NCBI GenBank assembly: GCA_025929425.1
Contig: JAICME010000012.1
Location: 1 to 36,768, forward strand
Direction of reading: 5' to 3'
DNA length: 36,768 nucleotides
DNA from: Thermoleophilia bacterium
GTDB lineage: Bacteria > Actinomycetota > Thermoleophilia > Gaiellales > Gaiellaceae
Below the pieces are notes generated by a model. It saw nothing but the letters and a program-made list of their open reading frames with translations, did not search any database and was not told the origin of the DNA. The position numbers were made by a program, and so were the translations under genes. Below, in pieces: positions 14,232 through 22,028 of this stretch. The number at the start of each line of letters is the position of its first letter. The first letter of the stretch is position 1.

Positions 14232-15419
14232 GTGGCGACGACCGCGAAGAAGACGGCGCTCGATCCGCGCGACTTTCTTGCGCTCGACGCCCTGCTCGAC
14301 GACGAGGAGCGCGCGATCCGCGACACCGTGCGCCAGTTCGTCCGCGAGCGAATCCTCCCCGAGGTCGGCGACTGGTTCGAGCAGGCAATCCTGCCGCGCG
14401 AGCTCGCGCAGGAGTTCGGCCGCCTCGGGCTCTTCGGAATGCACCTCGAGGGCTACGGTCTTCCGGGCGCGAGCTCCGTCATGTACGGGCTCACGTGCAT
14501 GGAGCTCGAGGCCGGCGACTCGGGCGTGCGCAGCTTCGTGTCGGTCCAGGGATCGCTCGCGATGTTTGCGATCTGGCGCTGGGGCTCGGAGGAGCAGAAG
14601 CAGCGTTGGCTGCCGCCCATGCACACGGGCGAGGCGATCGGCTGCTTCGGCCTGACGGAACCCGACGCGGGCTCCGATCCGGGCTCGATGCGCACGACGG
14701 CCAAGCGCGACGGCGCCGACTGGATCCTCAACGGCTCGAAGATGTGGATCACGAACGGCACGATCGCCGACGTCGCGGTGGTGTGGGCGCGCACCGAGGA
14801 CGGCGAGATCAACGGCTTCCTCGTCGAGCGCGGGATGCAGGGCTTCGAAGCACCGGAGATGCACAGGAAGATGTCGCTGCGCGCGTCGATCACGTCGGAA
14901 CTCGTGCTGCGCGACGTGCGCGTGCCCGAGGAGAACCGCTTCCCCGAGATCTCGTCGCTGCGCGGGCCGCTCTCGTGTCTCAACGAGGCGCGGTACGGGA
15001 TCGTGTGGGGCGCCATCGGTGCAGGCCGCGCGTGCTTCGAGTCGGCCCTCGACTACGCGAAGGAGCGGATCGTCTTCGGCAAACCGATCGCCGGCTACCA
15101 GCTCACGCAGCAGAAGCTCGCGGAGATGGCGCTCGAGGTGAACCGCGGTTCGCTGCTCGCGCTCCACCTCGGCCGGATGAAGGACGAGGGCACGCTCCTT
15201 CCCGAGCACGTGTCGATGGGGAAGATGGGCAACGTCCGCGGGGCGCTCGAGGTGTGCCGCTCAGCACGCACCGTCCTCGGCGGAAACGGGATCACGCTCG
15301 AGTATCCGGTGATCCGGCACATGAACAACCTCGAGTCCGTCCTCACGTACGAGGGCACCCACGAGGTGCACACGCTCTCAGTCGGCAAGGCTCTGACCGG
15401 CGAGAACGCGTTCCGCTAA
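14232..15419 (+). CDS. Acyl-CoA dehydrogenase, glutaryl-CoA dehydrogenase-like
   Basis: A 395-residue flavoprotein. CFGLTEPDAGSDPGSMRTTA and ILNGSKMWITNG are acyl-CoA dehydrogenase signatures. The C-terminal half has the glutaryl-CoA dehydrogenase pattern: ARTVLGGNGITLEYPVIRHM, then NLESVLTYEGTHEVHTLSVG and a final KALTGENAFR. The predicted catalytic base is Glu in TYEGTHE. Such enzymes oxidise and decarboxylate glutaryl-CoA to crotonyl-CoA in lysine, tryptophan or aromatic breakdown, though related enzymes use other acyl-CoAs. GTG 14232 is chosen because upstream sequence looks non-coding. It is followed directly by a 111-bp inverted-repeat element. Confidence 0.86.
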   Translation: MATTAKKTALDPRDFLALDALLDDEERAIRDTVRQFVRERILPEVGDWFEQAILPRELAQEFGRLGLFGMHLEGYGLPGASSVMYGLTCMELEAGDSGVRSFVSVQGSLAMFAIWRWGSEEQKQRWLPPMHTGEAIGCFGLTEPDAGSDPGSMRTTAKRDGADWILNGSKMWITNGTIADVAVVWARTEDGEINGFLVERGMQGFEAPEMHRKMSLRASITSELVLRDVRVPEENRFPEISSLRGPLSCLNEARYGIVWGAIGAGRACFESALDYAKERIVFGKPIAGYQLTQQKLAEMALEVNRGSLLALHLGRMKDEGTLLPEHVSMGKMGNVRGALEVCRSARTVLGGNGITLEYPVIRHMNNLESVLTYEGTHEVHTLSVGKALTGENAFR

Positions 15420-15425
15420 CTAAGA

Positions 15426-15536
15426 CCGGTGGCAGCCACCGTTACGTCTTCGTAAACGGCTGACACGCTTCGACAGGCGGCCCGTCACGCTGGCGTGACG
15501 AATTCGCGAGGGTTTTGTGATGGTGGCTGCCACCGG
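15426..15536. repeat. Short inverted-repeat element, copy 1 (111 bp)
   Basis: The ends are perfect 15-bp inverted repeats: 15426-15440 and 15522-15536, each containing GGTGGCAGCCACC or its complement. That core is itself a dyad (GGTGGC-W-GCCACC). Next to the left end is GTTACG-N4-CGTAA, and inside is a perfect 7-bp hairpin (GTCACGC at 15484-15490, GCGTGAC at 15493-15499). The element fills nearly the whole 124-bp gap between the convergent dehydrogenase and enolase-like genes. A second copy is at 36225-36339 and a half copy at 2795-2824. It could be a mobile MITE-like repeat, a bidirectional terminator or a protein-binding site. Confidence 0.8.
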
Positions 15537-15543
15537 CCGTTGC

Positions 15544-16551
15544 TCAGAGACCTGGCTCCTCGCGAGGTGGAAGCGGGCTCTGCGGCAGACCCGCGCGCGG
15601 CTCGCCCTCGTTGTACGCCGAGGGGGCGACGTCGTTCGGCCCCTCCGGATAGAAGACGCCGGCGAGCCGCTGGATCTGCGGACGGCCCGGCCCCAGCTCG
15701 TACTGGCCGCCTCCGTACATGTGGATCCCGCGCTCCTCGCACGCCTCGATCGCCTCGAACAACCGCCGAACGGTTCCGAAACGCGACGGCTTGATGTTCA
15801 GCCAGTGCGGCTGCAACGGTAGACCGTCGAGGTCGGCGAGTGAGTGCACCGGAGCGTCGAAACTGAGGCGATCCTCGGCTCCGGCGAGCGTCTCGCGAAG
15901 GCCGCCCTCGAGCCACGCGTCCTCGATGATCACGTCGGGAAGCTCCTCCACGATCGCCCGATACAGGTCGGGATCCGGAGCGAGATCCACGCTCGTGCCG
16001 CGGTAGTACGCCTTCAGGTCGACGACACGTACGCGGTCGAGTCCACGCAACCGCTGCAGGAGTGGCCGATCCCAATCCGTCTCGGCGTCGAGCTTGAACT
16101 CGAGCTGCGGCTCGACCTCGAGCCACTGGTCCGGCGCGGCGCGCGTCGAGACGACGAAGCGAACGGGGAGCTCCTGCCGACCGACCGCCTTGCCCAGGCT
16201 CAACTCGTTCTGGCGTAACGCAAGATCGAACAGCGCGCTTTCGAAGGCCCACCGTCGGTGATCCTGCCCGGTGTGGTTCTCCGGGTCGCCGTCCCAGAGC
16301 TCGAGCTCGTCGAGCCTGCGCGAGATGTCGTCGAGGCTCCACGTTCCCGCGAGCATCAAGCCGTCCGGCACGTGGTCGTGATCGTCGGCACCGTAGGTGA
16401 CGTCCTCGCCCTGGCCGGTCGCTCCCTCCCCCTCGACGACGACCGTGGTGGTCACGCGCGTCCAGCCCGAGGGGGTCTGCGACTCGCGTCGCTCGAGCGC
16501 GTAGCCGTCGACCTTCACCTCGAGCCCGGCGACCGAGTCCCAGAGCGACAT
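15544..16551 (-). CDS. Enolase-superfamily protein, substrate unknown
   Basis: A 335-residue protein that reads as an enolase-superfamily barrel, probably of the muconate-lactonizing/OSBS-like subgroup. Candidate active-site residues appear in barrel order: EFKLDAETDW (Lys), VVDLKAYYRG (Asp/Lys), VIIEDAWLEGG (Glu), LSFDAPVHS (Asp) and WLNIKPSRFG (final Lys). The family abstracts a proton alpha to a carboxylate using Mg2+. No menaquinone or muconate genes are nearby, so the reaction cannot be named. ATG 16551 is preceded by TATGCT with six-base spacing on its strand, inside the opposite gene's start. Confidence 0.7.
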   Translation of the reverse strand: MSLWDSVAGLEVKVDGYALERRESQTPSGWTRVTTTVVVEGEGATGQGEDVTYGADDHDHVPDGLMLAGTWSLDDISRRLDELELWDGDPENHTGQDHRRWAFESALFDLALRQNELSLGKAVGRQELPVRFVVSTRAAPDQWLEVEPQLEFKLDAETDWDRPLLQRLRGLDRVRVVDLKAYYRGTSVDLAPDPDLYRAIVEELPDVIIEDAWLEGGLRETLAGAEDRLSFDAPVHSLADLDGLPLQPHWLNIKPSRFGTVRRLFEAIEACEERGIHMYGGGQYELGPGRPQIQRLAGVFYPEGPNDVAPSAYNEGEPRAGLPQSPLPPREEPGL

Positions 16552-16563
16552 ACTGCGAGCATA
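16549..16563. promoter_or_regulatory. Interlocked divergent leaderless promoters
   Basis: Only 11 bases separate the two divergent starts at 16551 (minus) and 16563 (plus). The minus-strand box TATGCT occupies 16558-16563, six bases before its ATG, and overlaps the A of the opposite ATG. The plus-strand box CATACT at 16549-16554 overlaps the other start codon and lies eight bases before ATG 16563. There is no room for Shine-Dalgarno leaders on both sides. Confidence 0.45.
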
Positions 16564-17057
16564 TGAGGCGGAGCCTGATCGGCAGCGCGGTGACCGCTCT
16601 CGTGCTCGCGGGATCGGCCGCCGCGGCGTTGCCGAAAGCGGGCGCGCTCGTACCGGGGCGATCGCTCGGCGACATCGCGCTCGGGGAGTCGCCGAGCGCC
16701 GTCAGGGCCGCGCTCGGCCGCTCGTACGGTAGGTGTCGGGACTGCGCGCGCAGCACCTGGTACTTCACGTATCAGCCCTTCACGCAGGCCGGGCTCGCGG
16801 TCGAGTTCGACCGCGGCCGCGTCTCGGCCGTCTACACGCTCTGGCGCCCGCAGGGCTGGTACGCACCCCACGACCTTCGCCTGGGCGCGACGCCGCTCAC
16901 GGTGCACGACCGGGTCGGCACGCTGCGCACAATCCGGTGTCAGGGCTACATCGCGCTCGTCCGGGACACGTTCCATGCCCGGACCGCGTACTTCCTCTAC
17001 GCCGGCCGCCTTTGGGGCTTCGGGCTCTTCCGGCGAGGCGCGACTCCGTGCCGGTGA
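16563..17057 (+). CDS. Secreted hypothetical protein
   Basis: A 164-residue protein I do not recognise. Residues 1-22 form a clear signal peptide (MRRSLIGSAVTALVLAGSAA) with cleavage likely after an Ala near 22. The mature part has GALVPGRSLGDIALGESPSA, resembling repeats in small secreted proteins that begin with a G-x-S-L-G-D-I-x-L-G pattern, then beta-rich sequence with many aromatic residues. Four cysteines (two in YGRCRDCARS, one in RTIRCQGY, one at the end) could form two disulfides. Its stop overlaps the start of the threonine dehydratase-like gene, so the two are co-transcribed. Confidence 0.72.
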   Translation: MRRSLIGSAVTALVLAGSAAAALPKAGALVPGRSLGDIALGESPSAVRAALGRSYGRCRDCARSTWYFTYQPFTQAGLAVEFDRGRVSAVYTLWRPQGWYAPHDLRLGATPLTVHDRVGTLRTIRCQGYIALVRDTFHARTAYFLYAGRLWGFGLFRRGATPCR

Positions 17058-18028
17058 TCGAGCTCGAGGACGTCGAACGCGCGGCCGAGCGGCTGCGCGG
17101 CGTCGCGCATCGCACGCCCGTCATCACCTCGCGAACGCTCGACGAGCGAGTCGCCGCGCTGGTGCACCTGAAGGCGGAGTGCTTCCAGCGCGGCGGCGCC
17201 TTCAAGTTTCGCGGCGCGTACAACAAGATCTCCTCGCTCGACGAGGACGCACTGCGGCGCGGGGTGATCGCCTACTCGTCCGGCAATCATGCGCAGGCCG
17301 TCGCGATCGCCGCCCGATTGCTCGGCACGCACGCGACGATCGTGATGCCCGAGGACGCGCCGGCCGCCAAGCTCGACGCGACCCGCGGTTACGGCGGCGA
17401 GGTCGTCCTGTACGACCGCTGGACGGAGAGCCGCGAGGAGATCGGCGCCCGCCTGGCCGACGAGCGCGGCCTCGAGCTCGTGAGGCCGTACGACGACCCG
17501 CTCGTGATGGCCGGTCAGGGAACGGCCGCGCTCGAGTTGCTCGAGGAGGCGCCGGAGCTCGACCTTCTCCTCGTGCCCGTGAGCGGCGGCGGGCTGATCG
17601 CCGGCTGCGCGACGGCTGCGAAGGCGCGCCGGCCGGAGATCCGCGTCGTCGGCATCGAGCCGGAGGCCGGAGACGACACGCGACGCTCAATCGCTGCCGG
17701 CGAGCGGATCCGCATCGACGTGCCGCGAACGATCGCCGACGGACTGCAGGCGCCGGAGCCCGGCGAGCTGACGTTCGAGGTGAACCGGAGGCTCGTCGAC
17801 GAGATCGTCACGGTGACCGACGGCGAGATCGTCGACGCGATGACCTTCCTCTTCGACCGGCTGAAGCTCGTCGTAGAGCCGAGCGGCGCCGTCGGGGTCG
17901 CAGCCTTGCTGACTGGAAGACTCGATGCGCGCGGCGCCGAGATCGGCGTCGTGCTCTCGGGCGGCAACGTCGGCGCCGCCCACTTCGCGGAGCTCGTCGC
18001 TACTTCGCCAGCAGCCCGTTCAGCGTGA
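17048..18028 (+). CDS. Threonine/serine dehydratase-like PLP enzyme
   Basis: Fold type II PLP enzyme of the threonine ammonia-lyase/serine racemase group, 326 residues without an ACT domain, so a catabolic or biodegradative type is more likely than feedback-regulated IlvA. The PLP lysine is in GGAFKFRGAYNKI, the Asn loop is SSGNHAQAVAIAA, the phosphate-binding glycine loop is PVSGGGLIAG, and the C-terminal Ser region is VLSGGNVGA. Starts are GTG 17048 or GTG 17054; the latter forms a GTGA overlap with the preceding stop. It overlaps the convergent TetR gene by 29 bp. Confidence 0.88.
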   Translation: MPVIELEDVERAAERLRGVAHRTPVITSRTLDERVAALVHLKAECFQRGGAFKFRGAYNKISSLDEDALRRGVIAYSSGNHAQAVAIAARLLGTHATIVMPEDAPAAKLDATRGYGGEVVLYDRWTESREEIGARLADERGLELVRPYDDPLVMAGQGTAALELLEEAPELDLLLVPVSGGGLIAGCATAAKARRPEIRVVGIEPEAGDDTRRSIAAGERIRIDVPRTIADGLQAPEPGELTFEVNRRLVDEIVTVTDGEIVDAMTFLFDRLKLVVEPSGAVGVAALLTGRLDARGAEIGVVLSGGNVGAAHFAELVATSPAARSA

Positions 18029-18599
18029 TCTCGAAGAACGTCTTCTCGGCCGCCGCGACGTCCTCCTCGCCGGCCGGGAGCCGGTCGAGAACCCACGCGG
18101 TCAGGAGCTCGTCGATCGAGCCGTAGACCACGGTCGCCGCGACGCGCGGCTCGATGTCCCTGCGGAACTCCCCGCGCTCGATGCCGCGCGCGATCACCCG
18201 CTGGATCACGTCGATCGGTTGCGCGAGCTCCCCGATCCGCTCGGCCAGCTCGGGACTACGACCGAACTCCCGGATCACGACACGCACGACGTCCGGCAGG
18301 TGGAGCCAGGTGCGCAGGACGATCGCCGTGATGTGCCGCAGCTGGTCGGCGGCGGGCTCGTCCGTCTCCTCCACGCTCGCGATGCGCGCCTGGAGGACGC
18401 TCCAGTTCTCGTGGAAGACGGCTTCGAGAACCTGGTCCTTGGAGGCGAAGTAGTGGTAGAGGAGCCCATGGGCGACGCCCGCCTCCACGGCGATGTCGCC
18501 GACGCGGCTCGCGTGGTACCCCTTCCTCGCGAAGACGCGCACTGCGGCATCGAGGAGCAGACGCCGCTTGTCCTCCACGCCCTGCGTGCGTTCGGTCAA
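18000..18599 (-). CDS. TetR/AcrR-family transcriptional regulator
   Basis: A 199-residue regulator. The N-terminal helix-turn-helix spans about 12-55, with LLLDAAVRVFARKGYHASRV, DIAVEAGVAHGLLYHYFASK and DQVLEAVF. The rest is an all-helical ligand and dimer domain. The shape and sequence recall FadR-type TetR regulators of fatty-acid breakdown, which respond to acyl-CoAs, but this is a loose resemblance. It starts at TTG 18599 or GTG 18578 and lies 12 bases after the SPFH gene. The sequence around TTG (TTGACCGAACG) resembles a half-site of the dyad at 14170-14185. Confidence 0.88.
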   Translation of the reverse strand: MTERTQGVEDKRRLLLDAAVRVFARKGYHASRVGDIAVEAGVAHGLLYHYFASKDQVLEAVFHENWSVLQARIASVEETDEPAADQLRHITAIVLRTWLHLPDVVRVVIREFGRSPELAERIGELAQPIDVIQRVIARGIERGEFRRDIEPRVAATVVYGSIDELLTAWVLDRLPAGEEDVAAAEKTFFEITLNGLLAK

Positions 18600-18611
18600 A
18601 GCGGCCAGAGC

Positions 18612-19520
18612 CTACTCCGGCTTCTGCCCGTCCGTCACCTGTGACGACCCCGGAGCGAGGTCTTTGACAGCGCCGGCGACCCTGCCAATGGCCTGCTGTA
18701 TCTCGCTCGGGATGATCCAGACCTTGTTCGACTCGCCCTGCGCGATCAGCGGGAGCGTCTGGAGGTACTGGTACGCGAGCAGCTCGGCGTCCGGCTTTCC
18801 GTCGTGGATGGCCTGGAAGACGGTCTCGATCGCCTTCGCCTGGCCCTCCGCCTGCAGCATCGTCGCCTGGCGCTGGCCCTCCGCGCGGAGGATTGCCCCC
18901 TGCTTCTCGCCCTCGGCGGTGAGGATCTGCGACTGCTTCTGGCCCTCGGCCTGCAGGATCGTGGCCCGCTTCTCGCGATCGGCTCGCATCTGCTTCTCCA
19001 TCGACTCCTGGATCGAGGCGGGCGGATCGATCGCCTTCAGCTCGACCCGGTTGACGCGGATCCCCCACTTGCCGGTCGCCTCGTCGAGCACGCCGCGCAG
19101 CTGGGCGTTGATCTCGTCGCGCGAGGTGAGCGTCTTCTCGAGCGCCATCCCGCCGATCACGTTGCGCAGCGTGGTCACGGTGAGCTGCTCGATCCCCTGC
19201 AGGTAGTTGGCGATCTCGTAGGTCGCCGACTTCGCGTCGGTGACCTGGAAGTAGATGACCGAGTCGATGTTGACGACGAGGTTGTCCTCGGTGATCACGG
19301 GCTGCGGCGGGAACGAGACGACCTGCTCGCGCAGGTCGAGGAGCGGCCGCACCCGATCGATGAACGGGACGACCAGTGCGAGCCCCGGCGAGAGCGTGCG
19401 CGAGTAGCGGCCGAGCCGCTCGACGACGCCGGCGCGTGCCTGCGGGACGATGCGAATCGTCCGCGCCAGGGTGACGAGGACGAGGACGGCGACGATGAGA
19501 ATGACGATCAGGGCGACCAT
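18612..19520 (-). CDS. SPFH/band-7 membrane protein (stomatin/QmcA-like)
   Basis: A 302-residue protein. Residues 2-19 form an N-terminal membrane anchor (VALIVILIVAVLVLVTLA). It then has the band-7 domain (VPQARAGVVERLGRYSRTLS, later DSVIYFQVTDAKSATYEIAN). A coiled-coil region of near 11-residue repeats follows: ILQAEGQKQSQ, ILTAEGEKQGA, ILRAEGQRQAT, MLQAEGQAKA. SPFH proteins oligomerise into membrane microdomains and often scaffold proteases such as FtsH. It is encoded right after a short NfeD gene, its usual partner, and precedes the TetR gene by 12 bases. Confidence 0.92.
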   Translation of the reverse strand: MVALIVILIVAVLVLVTLARTIRIVPQARAGVVERLGRYSRTLSPGLALVVPFIDRVRPLLDLREQVVSFPPQPVITEDNLVVNIDSVIYFQVTDAKSATYEIANYLQGIEQLTVTTLRNVIGGMALEKTLTSRDEINAQLRGVLDEATGKWGIRVNRVELKAIDPPASIQESMEKQMRADREKRATILQAEGQKQSQILTAEGEKQGAILRAEGQRQATMLQAEGQAKAIETVFQAIHDGKPDAELLAYQYLQTLPLIAQGESNKVWIIPSEIQQAIGRVAGAVKDLAPGSSQVTDGQKPE

Positions 19521-19541
19521 CTGGCTCAGCTTCTCCTATCT

Positions 19542-19970
19542 CTATCGGTACACCAGAGCGGTGGCGCCCTGGATCTGTGCAACCTCGACCTCCGTGCCGA
19601 CGTCGAACGCCTCGTCGGCCAGGTAGGAGCGGGCGCTCCACTCCTCTCCGCCGATCTTGACCCGCCCGCCACGACCGTCGACGCGCTGGAGGACGATCGC
19701 CTTCGCGCCTTCGAGCGCCGCGGTGCCCGTGCGGATCGCGTGCGGCATCTTCAGGTGCTGCCGCGCGATCGGTCGGAGGAGACCGAGCGACGCGAACGAG
19801 CCGGCGCCGAAGATGGCGACCTGCAACCAGATCGGCCCTCCGACAGCGGCGGTCACGGTGGCGGCGAGTGTCGCCACGGCAATCGGCCCGAGGAAGAACA
19901 ACCCCGGAGTGAAGATCTCCCCGACCGCGAGGAGAACCGTGACGATGGCCCAGGCGACCCAGGCGGGCAT
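19542..19970 (-). CDS. NfeD-like protein, short form
   Basis: 142 residues from ATG 19970. There are two or three membrane segments in the first 75 residues (AWAIVTVLLAVGEIFTPGLF, then AVATLAATVTAAVG and LQVAIFGAGSFASLGLL). A C-terminal OB-fold domain has VDGRGGRVKIGGEEWSARSY, the NfeD signature. The short form lacks the serine protease part. NfeD proteins associate with SPFH oligomers such as the one encoded next. GTG 19976 is possible, but TAATGT at 19977-19982 lies exactly six bases before ATG 19970, the pattern seen at other leaderless starts here. Confidence 0.88.
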   Translation of the reverse strand: MPAWVAWAIVTVLLAVGEIFTPGLFFLGPIAVATLAATVTAAVGGPIWLQVAIFGAGSFASLGLLRPIARQHLKMPHAIRTGTAALEGAKAIVLQRVDGRGGRVKIGGEEWSARSYLADEAFDVGTEVEVAQIQGATALVYR

Positions 19971-19976
19971 GTCCAC

Positions 19977-20009
19977 ACATTACGCCGGAAAGGGCGCAGA
20001 AACTATCCT
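19977..20009. promoter_or_regulatory. Divergent promoter region of the two NfeD genes
   Basis: The minus-strand box TAATGT is at 19977-19982, six bases before ATG 19970. The plus-strand box TATCCT is at 20004-20009, nine bases before ATG 20019. The whole spacer between the two starts is 48 bp, so the opposing promoters are back to back and may be co-regulated. No Shine-Dalgarno is seen on either side. Confidence 0.4.
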
Positions 20010-20018
20010 GATCGCATC

Positions 20019-21305
20019 ATGAAGCGGGCGCTTTTCATAGCGCTTCTCGCGCTTGCCCCGCTCGTCTTCGCCGGCGGTGCCTCCGGGGCAGCTTCGCAGC
20101 CGCGTGTGCTCGCGATCACCTTCGGGCCGGATCTCGGGATCAACCCGGTCACGCAGGGCTATCTCACTCACCAGCTCTCGCATGCGGCCGATGCCGGCTA
20201 CGACGCCGCGGTGATCCTCCTCGACACGCCGGGCGGCCTCTCCACCTCGATGAAAACGATCTACACGGCGGAACTGAACGCGCGGCTGCCGGTGATCGTC
20301 TATGTCTCGCCGGAGGGCGCGCGGGCCGCCTCGGCGGGGGTCTGGGTCTCGCAGGCCGCGGACGTGCTCGCAATGTCGCCGACCTCGAACATCGGCTCCT
20401 CGACGCCGATCGACTCGAGCGGGCAGAACCTCGGCAAGGATCTGCGCCGGAAAGTCATCAACGACTCCGTCGCGTCGCTCACCGCCCTCGCGGCAACGCA
20501 TCACCGGAACACGACGTGGCCCGAGAAGGCCGTGCGCGTGGCGTCGAACCTGACCGCGACCGAGGCGCTGCGGATGCACGTCGTCGACTTCATCGCGCCC
20601 ACGCTCCCGGCCCTCCTCGAGAAGCTCGACGGCTACCACACGAAGGACAAGCAGCGGCCCTTCACGCTCCACCTCGCCGGCGCCCAGATCGTGACCGTCA
20701 AGCCCGGCTTCTTCACGCGCTTCCTCAACACGATCATCGATCCGAACCTGATCAGCGTGCTCTTCCTGCTCGGGATTATCGGCCTCGTCTTCGAGGTCCT
20801 CCACCCGGGGATCGTGCTGCCGGGCGCCCTCGGCGCAGTGTCGCTCGTGATGGCGCTGTACGGGTTCTCGGTGCTCACGCCGAGCTGGGGAGGTGTCGCG
20901 CTCATCGTGCTCGGCGTCGCACTGCTGATCGTCGACCTGCACGCACCGACGCACGGCGTGCTGACGATTGGAGGCCTGATCTCCCTGGGCTTCGGCTTGG
21001 TGCTGCTCTTCCAGAACGAGCCCGCGGCGTACCGCGTCAACGAGTGGTTGGTCCTCGGGATGGGCAGCGCCATCTGCGCCTTCTGGGTCTTCGCGACCGG
21101 GAAGGCACTCGCCGCGCGAAAGCTGCCCGTCGAGACCGGCGTCCAGACGATGATCGGGCAGACGGCCGAGGTACGTGCGCCTGGGCTCGTCTTCGTCGAC
21201 GGGGCCCTCTGGCAGGCGCACACCGCGGACGACTCGGAGCTCGTGCCCGGCGAGCAGGTCGAAGTCCAGGCGGTCGAGGGGCTCCAGCTCACAGTGCGCC
21301 GGTAG
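20019..21305 (+). CDS. NfeD, long form with ClpP-class serine protease domain
   Basis: A 428-residue membrane protease. It has a signal peptide (about 1-24), then a ClpP-like domain: AVILLDTPGGL, the nucleophile Ser105 in EGARAASAGVWVS, and a candidate Lys145 in LRRKVINDS at the spacing known for the Ser-Lys dyad of this family. Four to five membrane segments follow from about 240 to 360, then a C-terminal OB-fold (GQTAEVRAPGLVFVDGALW). Archaeal homologues cleave the C-terminus of their partner stomatin. The partner slipin gene follows 15 bases downstream. ATG 20019 is chosen for the signal peptide. Confidence 0.93.
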   Translation: MKRALFIALLALAPLVFAGGASGAASQPRVLAITFGPDLGINPVTQGYLTHQLSHAADAGYDAAVILLDTPGGLSTSMKTIYTAELNARLPVIVYVSPEGARAASAGVWVSQAADVLAMSPTSNIGSSTPIDSSGQNLGKDLRRKVINDSVASLTALAATHHRNTTWPEKAVRVASNLTATEALRMHVVDFIAPTLPALLEKLDGYHTKDKQRPFTLHLAGAQIVTVKPGFFTRFLNTIIDPNLISVLFLLGIIGLVFEVLHPGIVLPGALGAVSLVMALYGFSVLTPSWGGVALIVLGVALLIVDLHAPTHGVLTIGGLISLGFGLVLLFQNEPAAYRVNEWLVLGMGSAICAFWVFATGKALAARKLPVETGVQTMIGQTAEVRAPGLVFVDGALWQAHTADDSELVPGEQVEVQAVEGLQLTVRR

Positions 21306-21308
21306 GGG

Positions 21309-21314
21309 TAGGAT
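21309..21314 (+). promoter_or_regulatory. TAGGAT box before the slipin gene
   Basis: TAGGAT lies six bases before GTG 21321. It fits a leaderless -10 box, but AGGA within it would also serve as a Shine-Dalgarno at seven bases spacing. The nine bases before this start codon (GATCGCATC) are identical to the nine before the NfeD start at 20019. Confidence 0.35.
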
Positions 21315-21320
21315 CGCATC

Positions 21321-22028
21321 GTGCTCGGGTTTGTCCGGGTGTTGAGGGAGTACGAGCGGGCGGTCTTCTTCCGCTGGGGCCGGCTGCTCGATCCGCCGCG
21401 CGGTCCCGGCCTCGTCTGGAAGATTCCGGTCGTCGACCAGCTGGTGAAGGTCGACCTGCGGACGATCACGCTCAACATCCCGCCGCAGGAGGTCATCACC
21501 AAGGACAACGTGCCGGTGCGGGTGAACGCGGTCGCGTATTTCAAGATCGTCGACCCGAAGAGCGCGATCGTCCAGATCGAGAACTACATGGTCGCGACCT
21601 CCCAGATCGCGCAGACGACGCTCCGCTCGGTGCTCGGCCAGCACTCGCTCGACGAGCTCCTTTCCGAGCGGGAGAAGATCAACGCGATCCTGCAGGAGAT
21701 CATCGACGAGGCGACCGGGCCCTGGGGGATCAAGGTTTCGATCGTCGAGGTGAAGGACGTCGAGATCCCGAGCGGCATGCAACGCGCCATGGCGCGGCAG
21801 GCGGAGGCCGAGCGCGAACGGCGCGCGAAGATCATCAACGCCGAGGGCGAGTTCCAGGCGGCCGAGAAGCTGAAGGACGCCGCCGCCGTGATCGAGGAGC
21901 ATCCGATCGCGCTGCAGCTGCGCTACCTCCAGACGCTGCTCGAGCTGGGCGCCGGCAACACGTCGACGATCATCTTCCCGGCGCCGATCGACCTGATCCG
22001 CCCGTTCCTCGAGCGCGGAAAGAGCTAG
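21321..22028 (+). CDS. Slipin (stomatin-like SPFH protein) lacking an N-terminal membrane anchor
   Basis: A 235-residue band-7 protein: [59 protein letters not shown] and the coiled-coil-forming [20 protein letters not shown]. Slipins usually begin with a hydrophobic hairpin before EYERAV. Here the protein starts only eight residues ahead of that motif, and TAG at 21309 closes the upstream frame, so the anchor is missing. It probably associates with the membrane through the NfeD protein encoded just upstream or through peripheral contacts. Its stop shares CTAG (22025-22028) with the stop of the HAD gene. Confidence 0.92.
   Translation: MLGFVRVLREYERAVFFRWGRLLDPPRGPGLVWKIPVVDQLVKVDLRTITLNIPPQEVITKDNVPVRVNAVAYFKIVDPKSAIVQIENYMVATSQIAQTTLRSVLGQHSLDELLSEREKINAILQEIIDEATGPWGIKVSIVEVKDVEIPSGMQRAMARQAEAERERRAKIINAEGEFQAAEKLKDAAAVIEEHPIALQLRYLQTLLELGAGNTSTIIFPAPIDLIRPFLERGKS

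Noticed and set aside
18804-20018. In-frame extension of the long NfeD gene back over the SPFH and short NfeD genes
   Set aside because: It is antisense to two well-supported genes and the signal peptide begins at ATG 20019.
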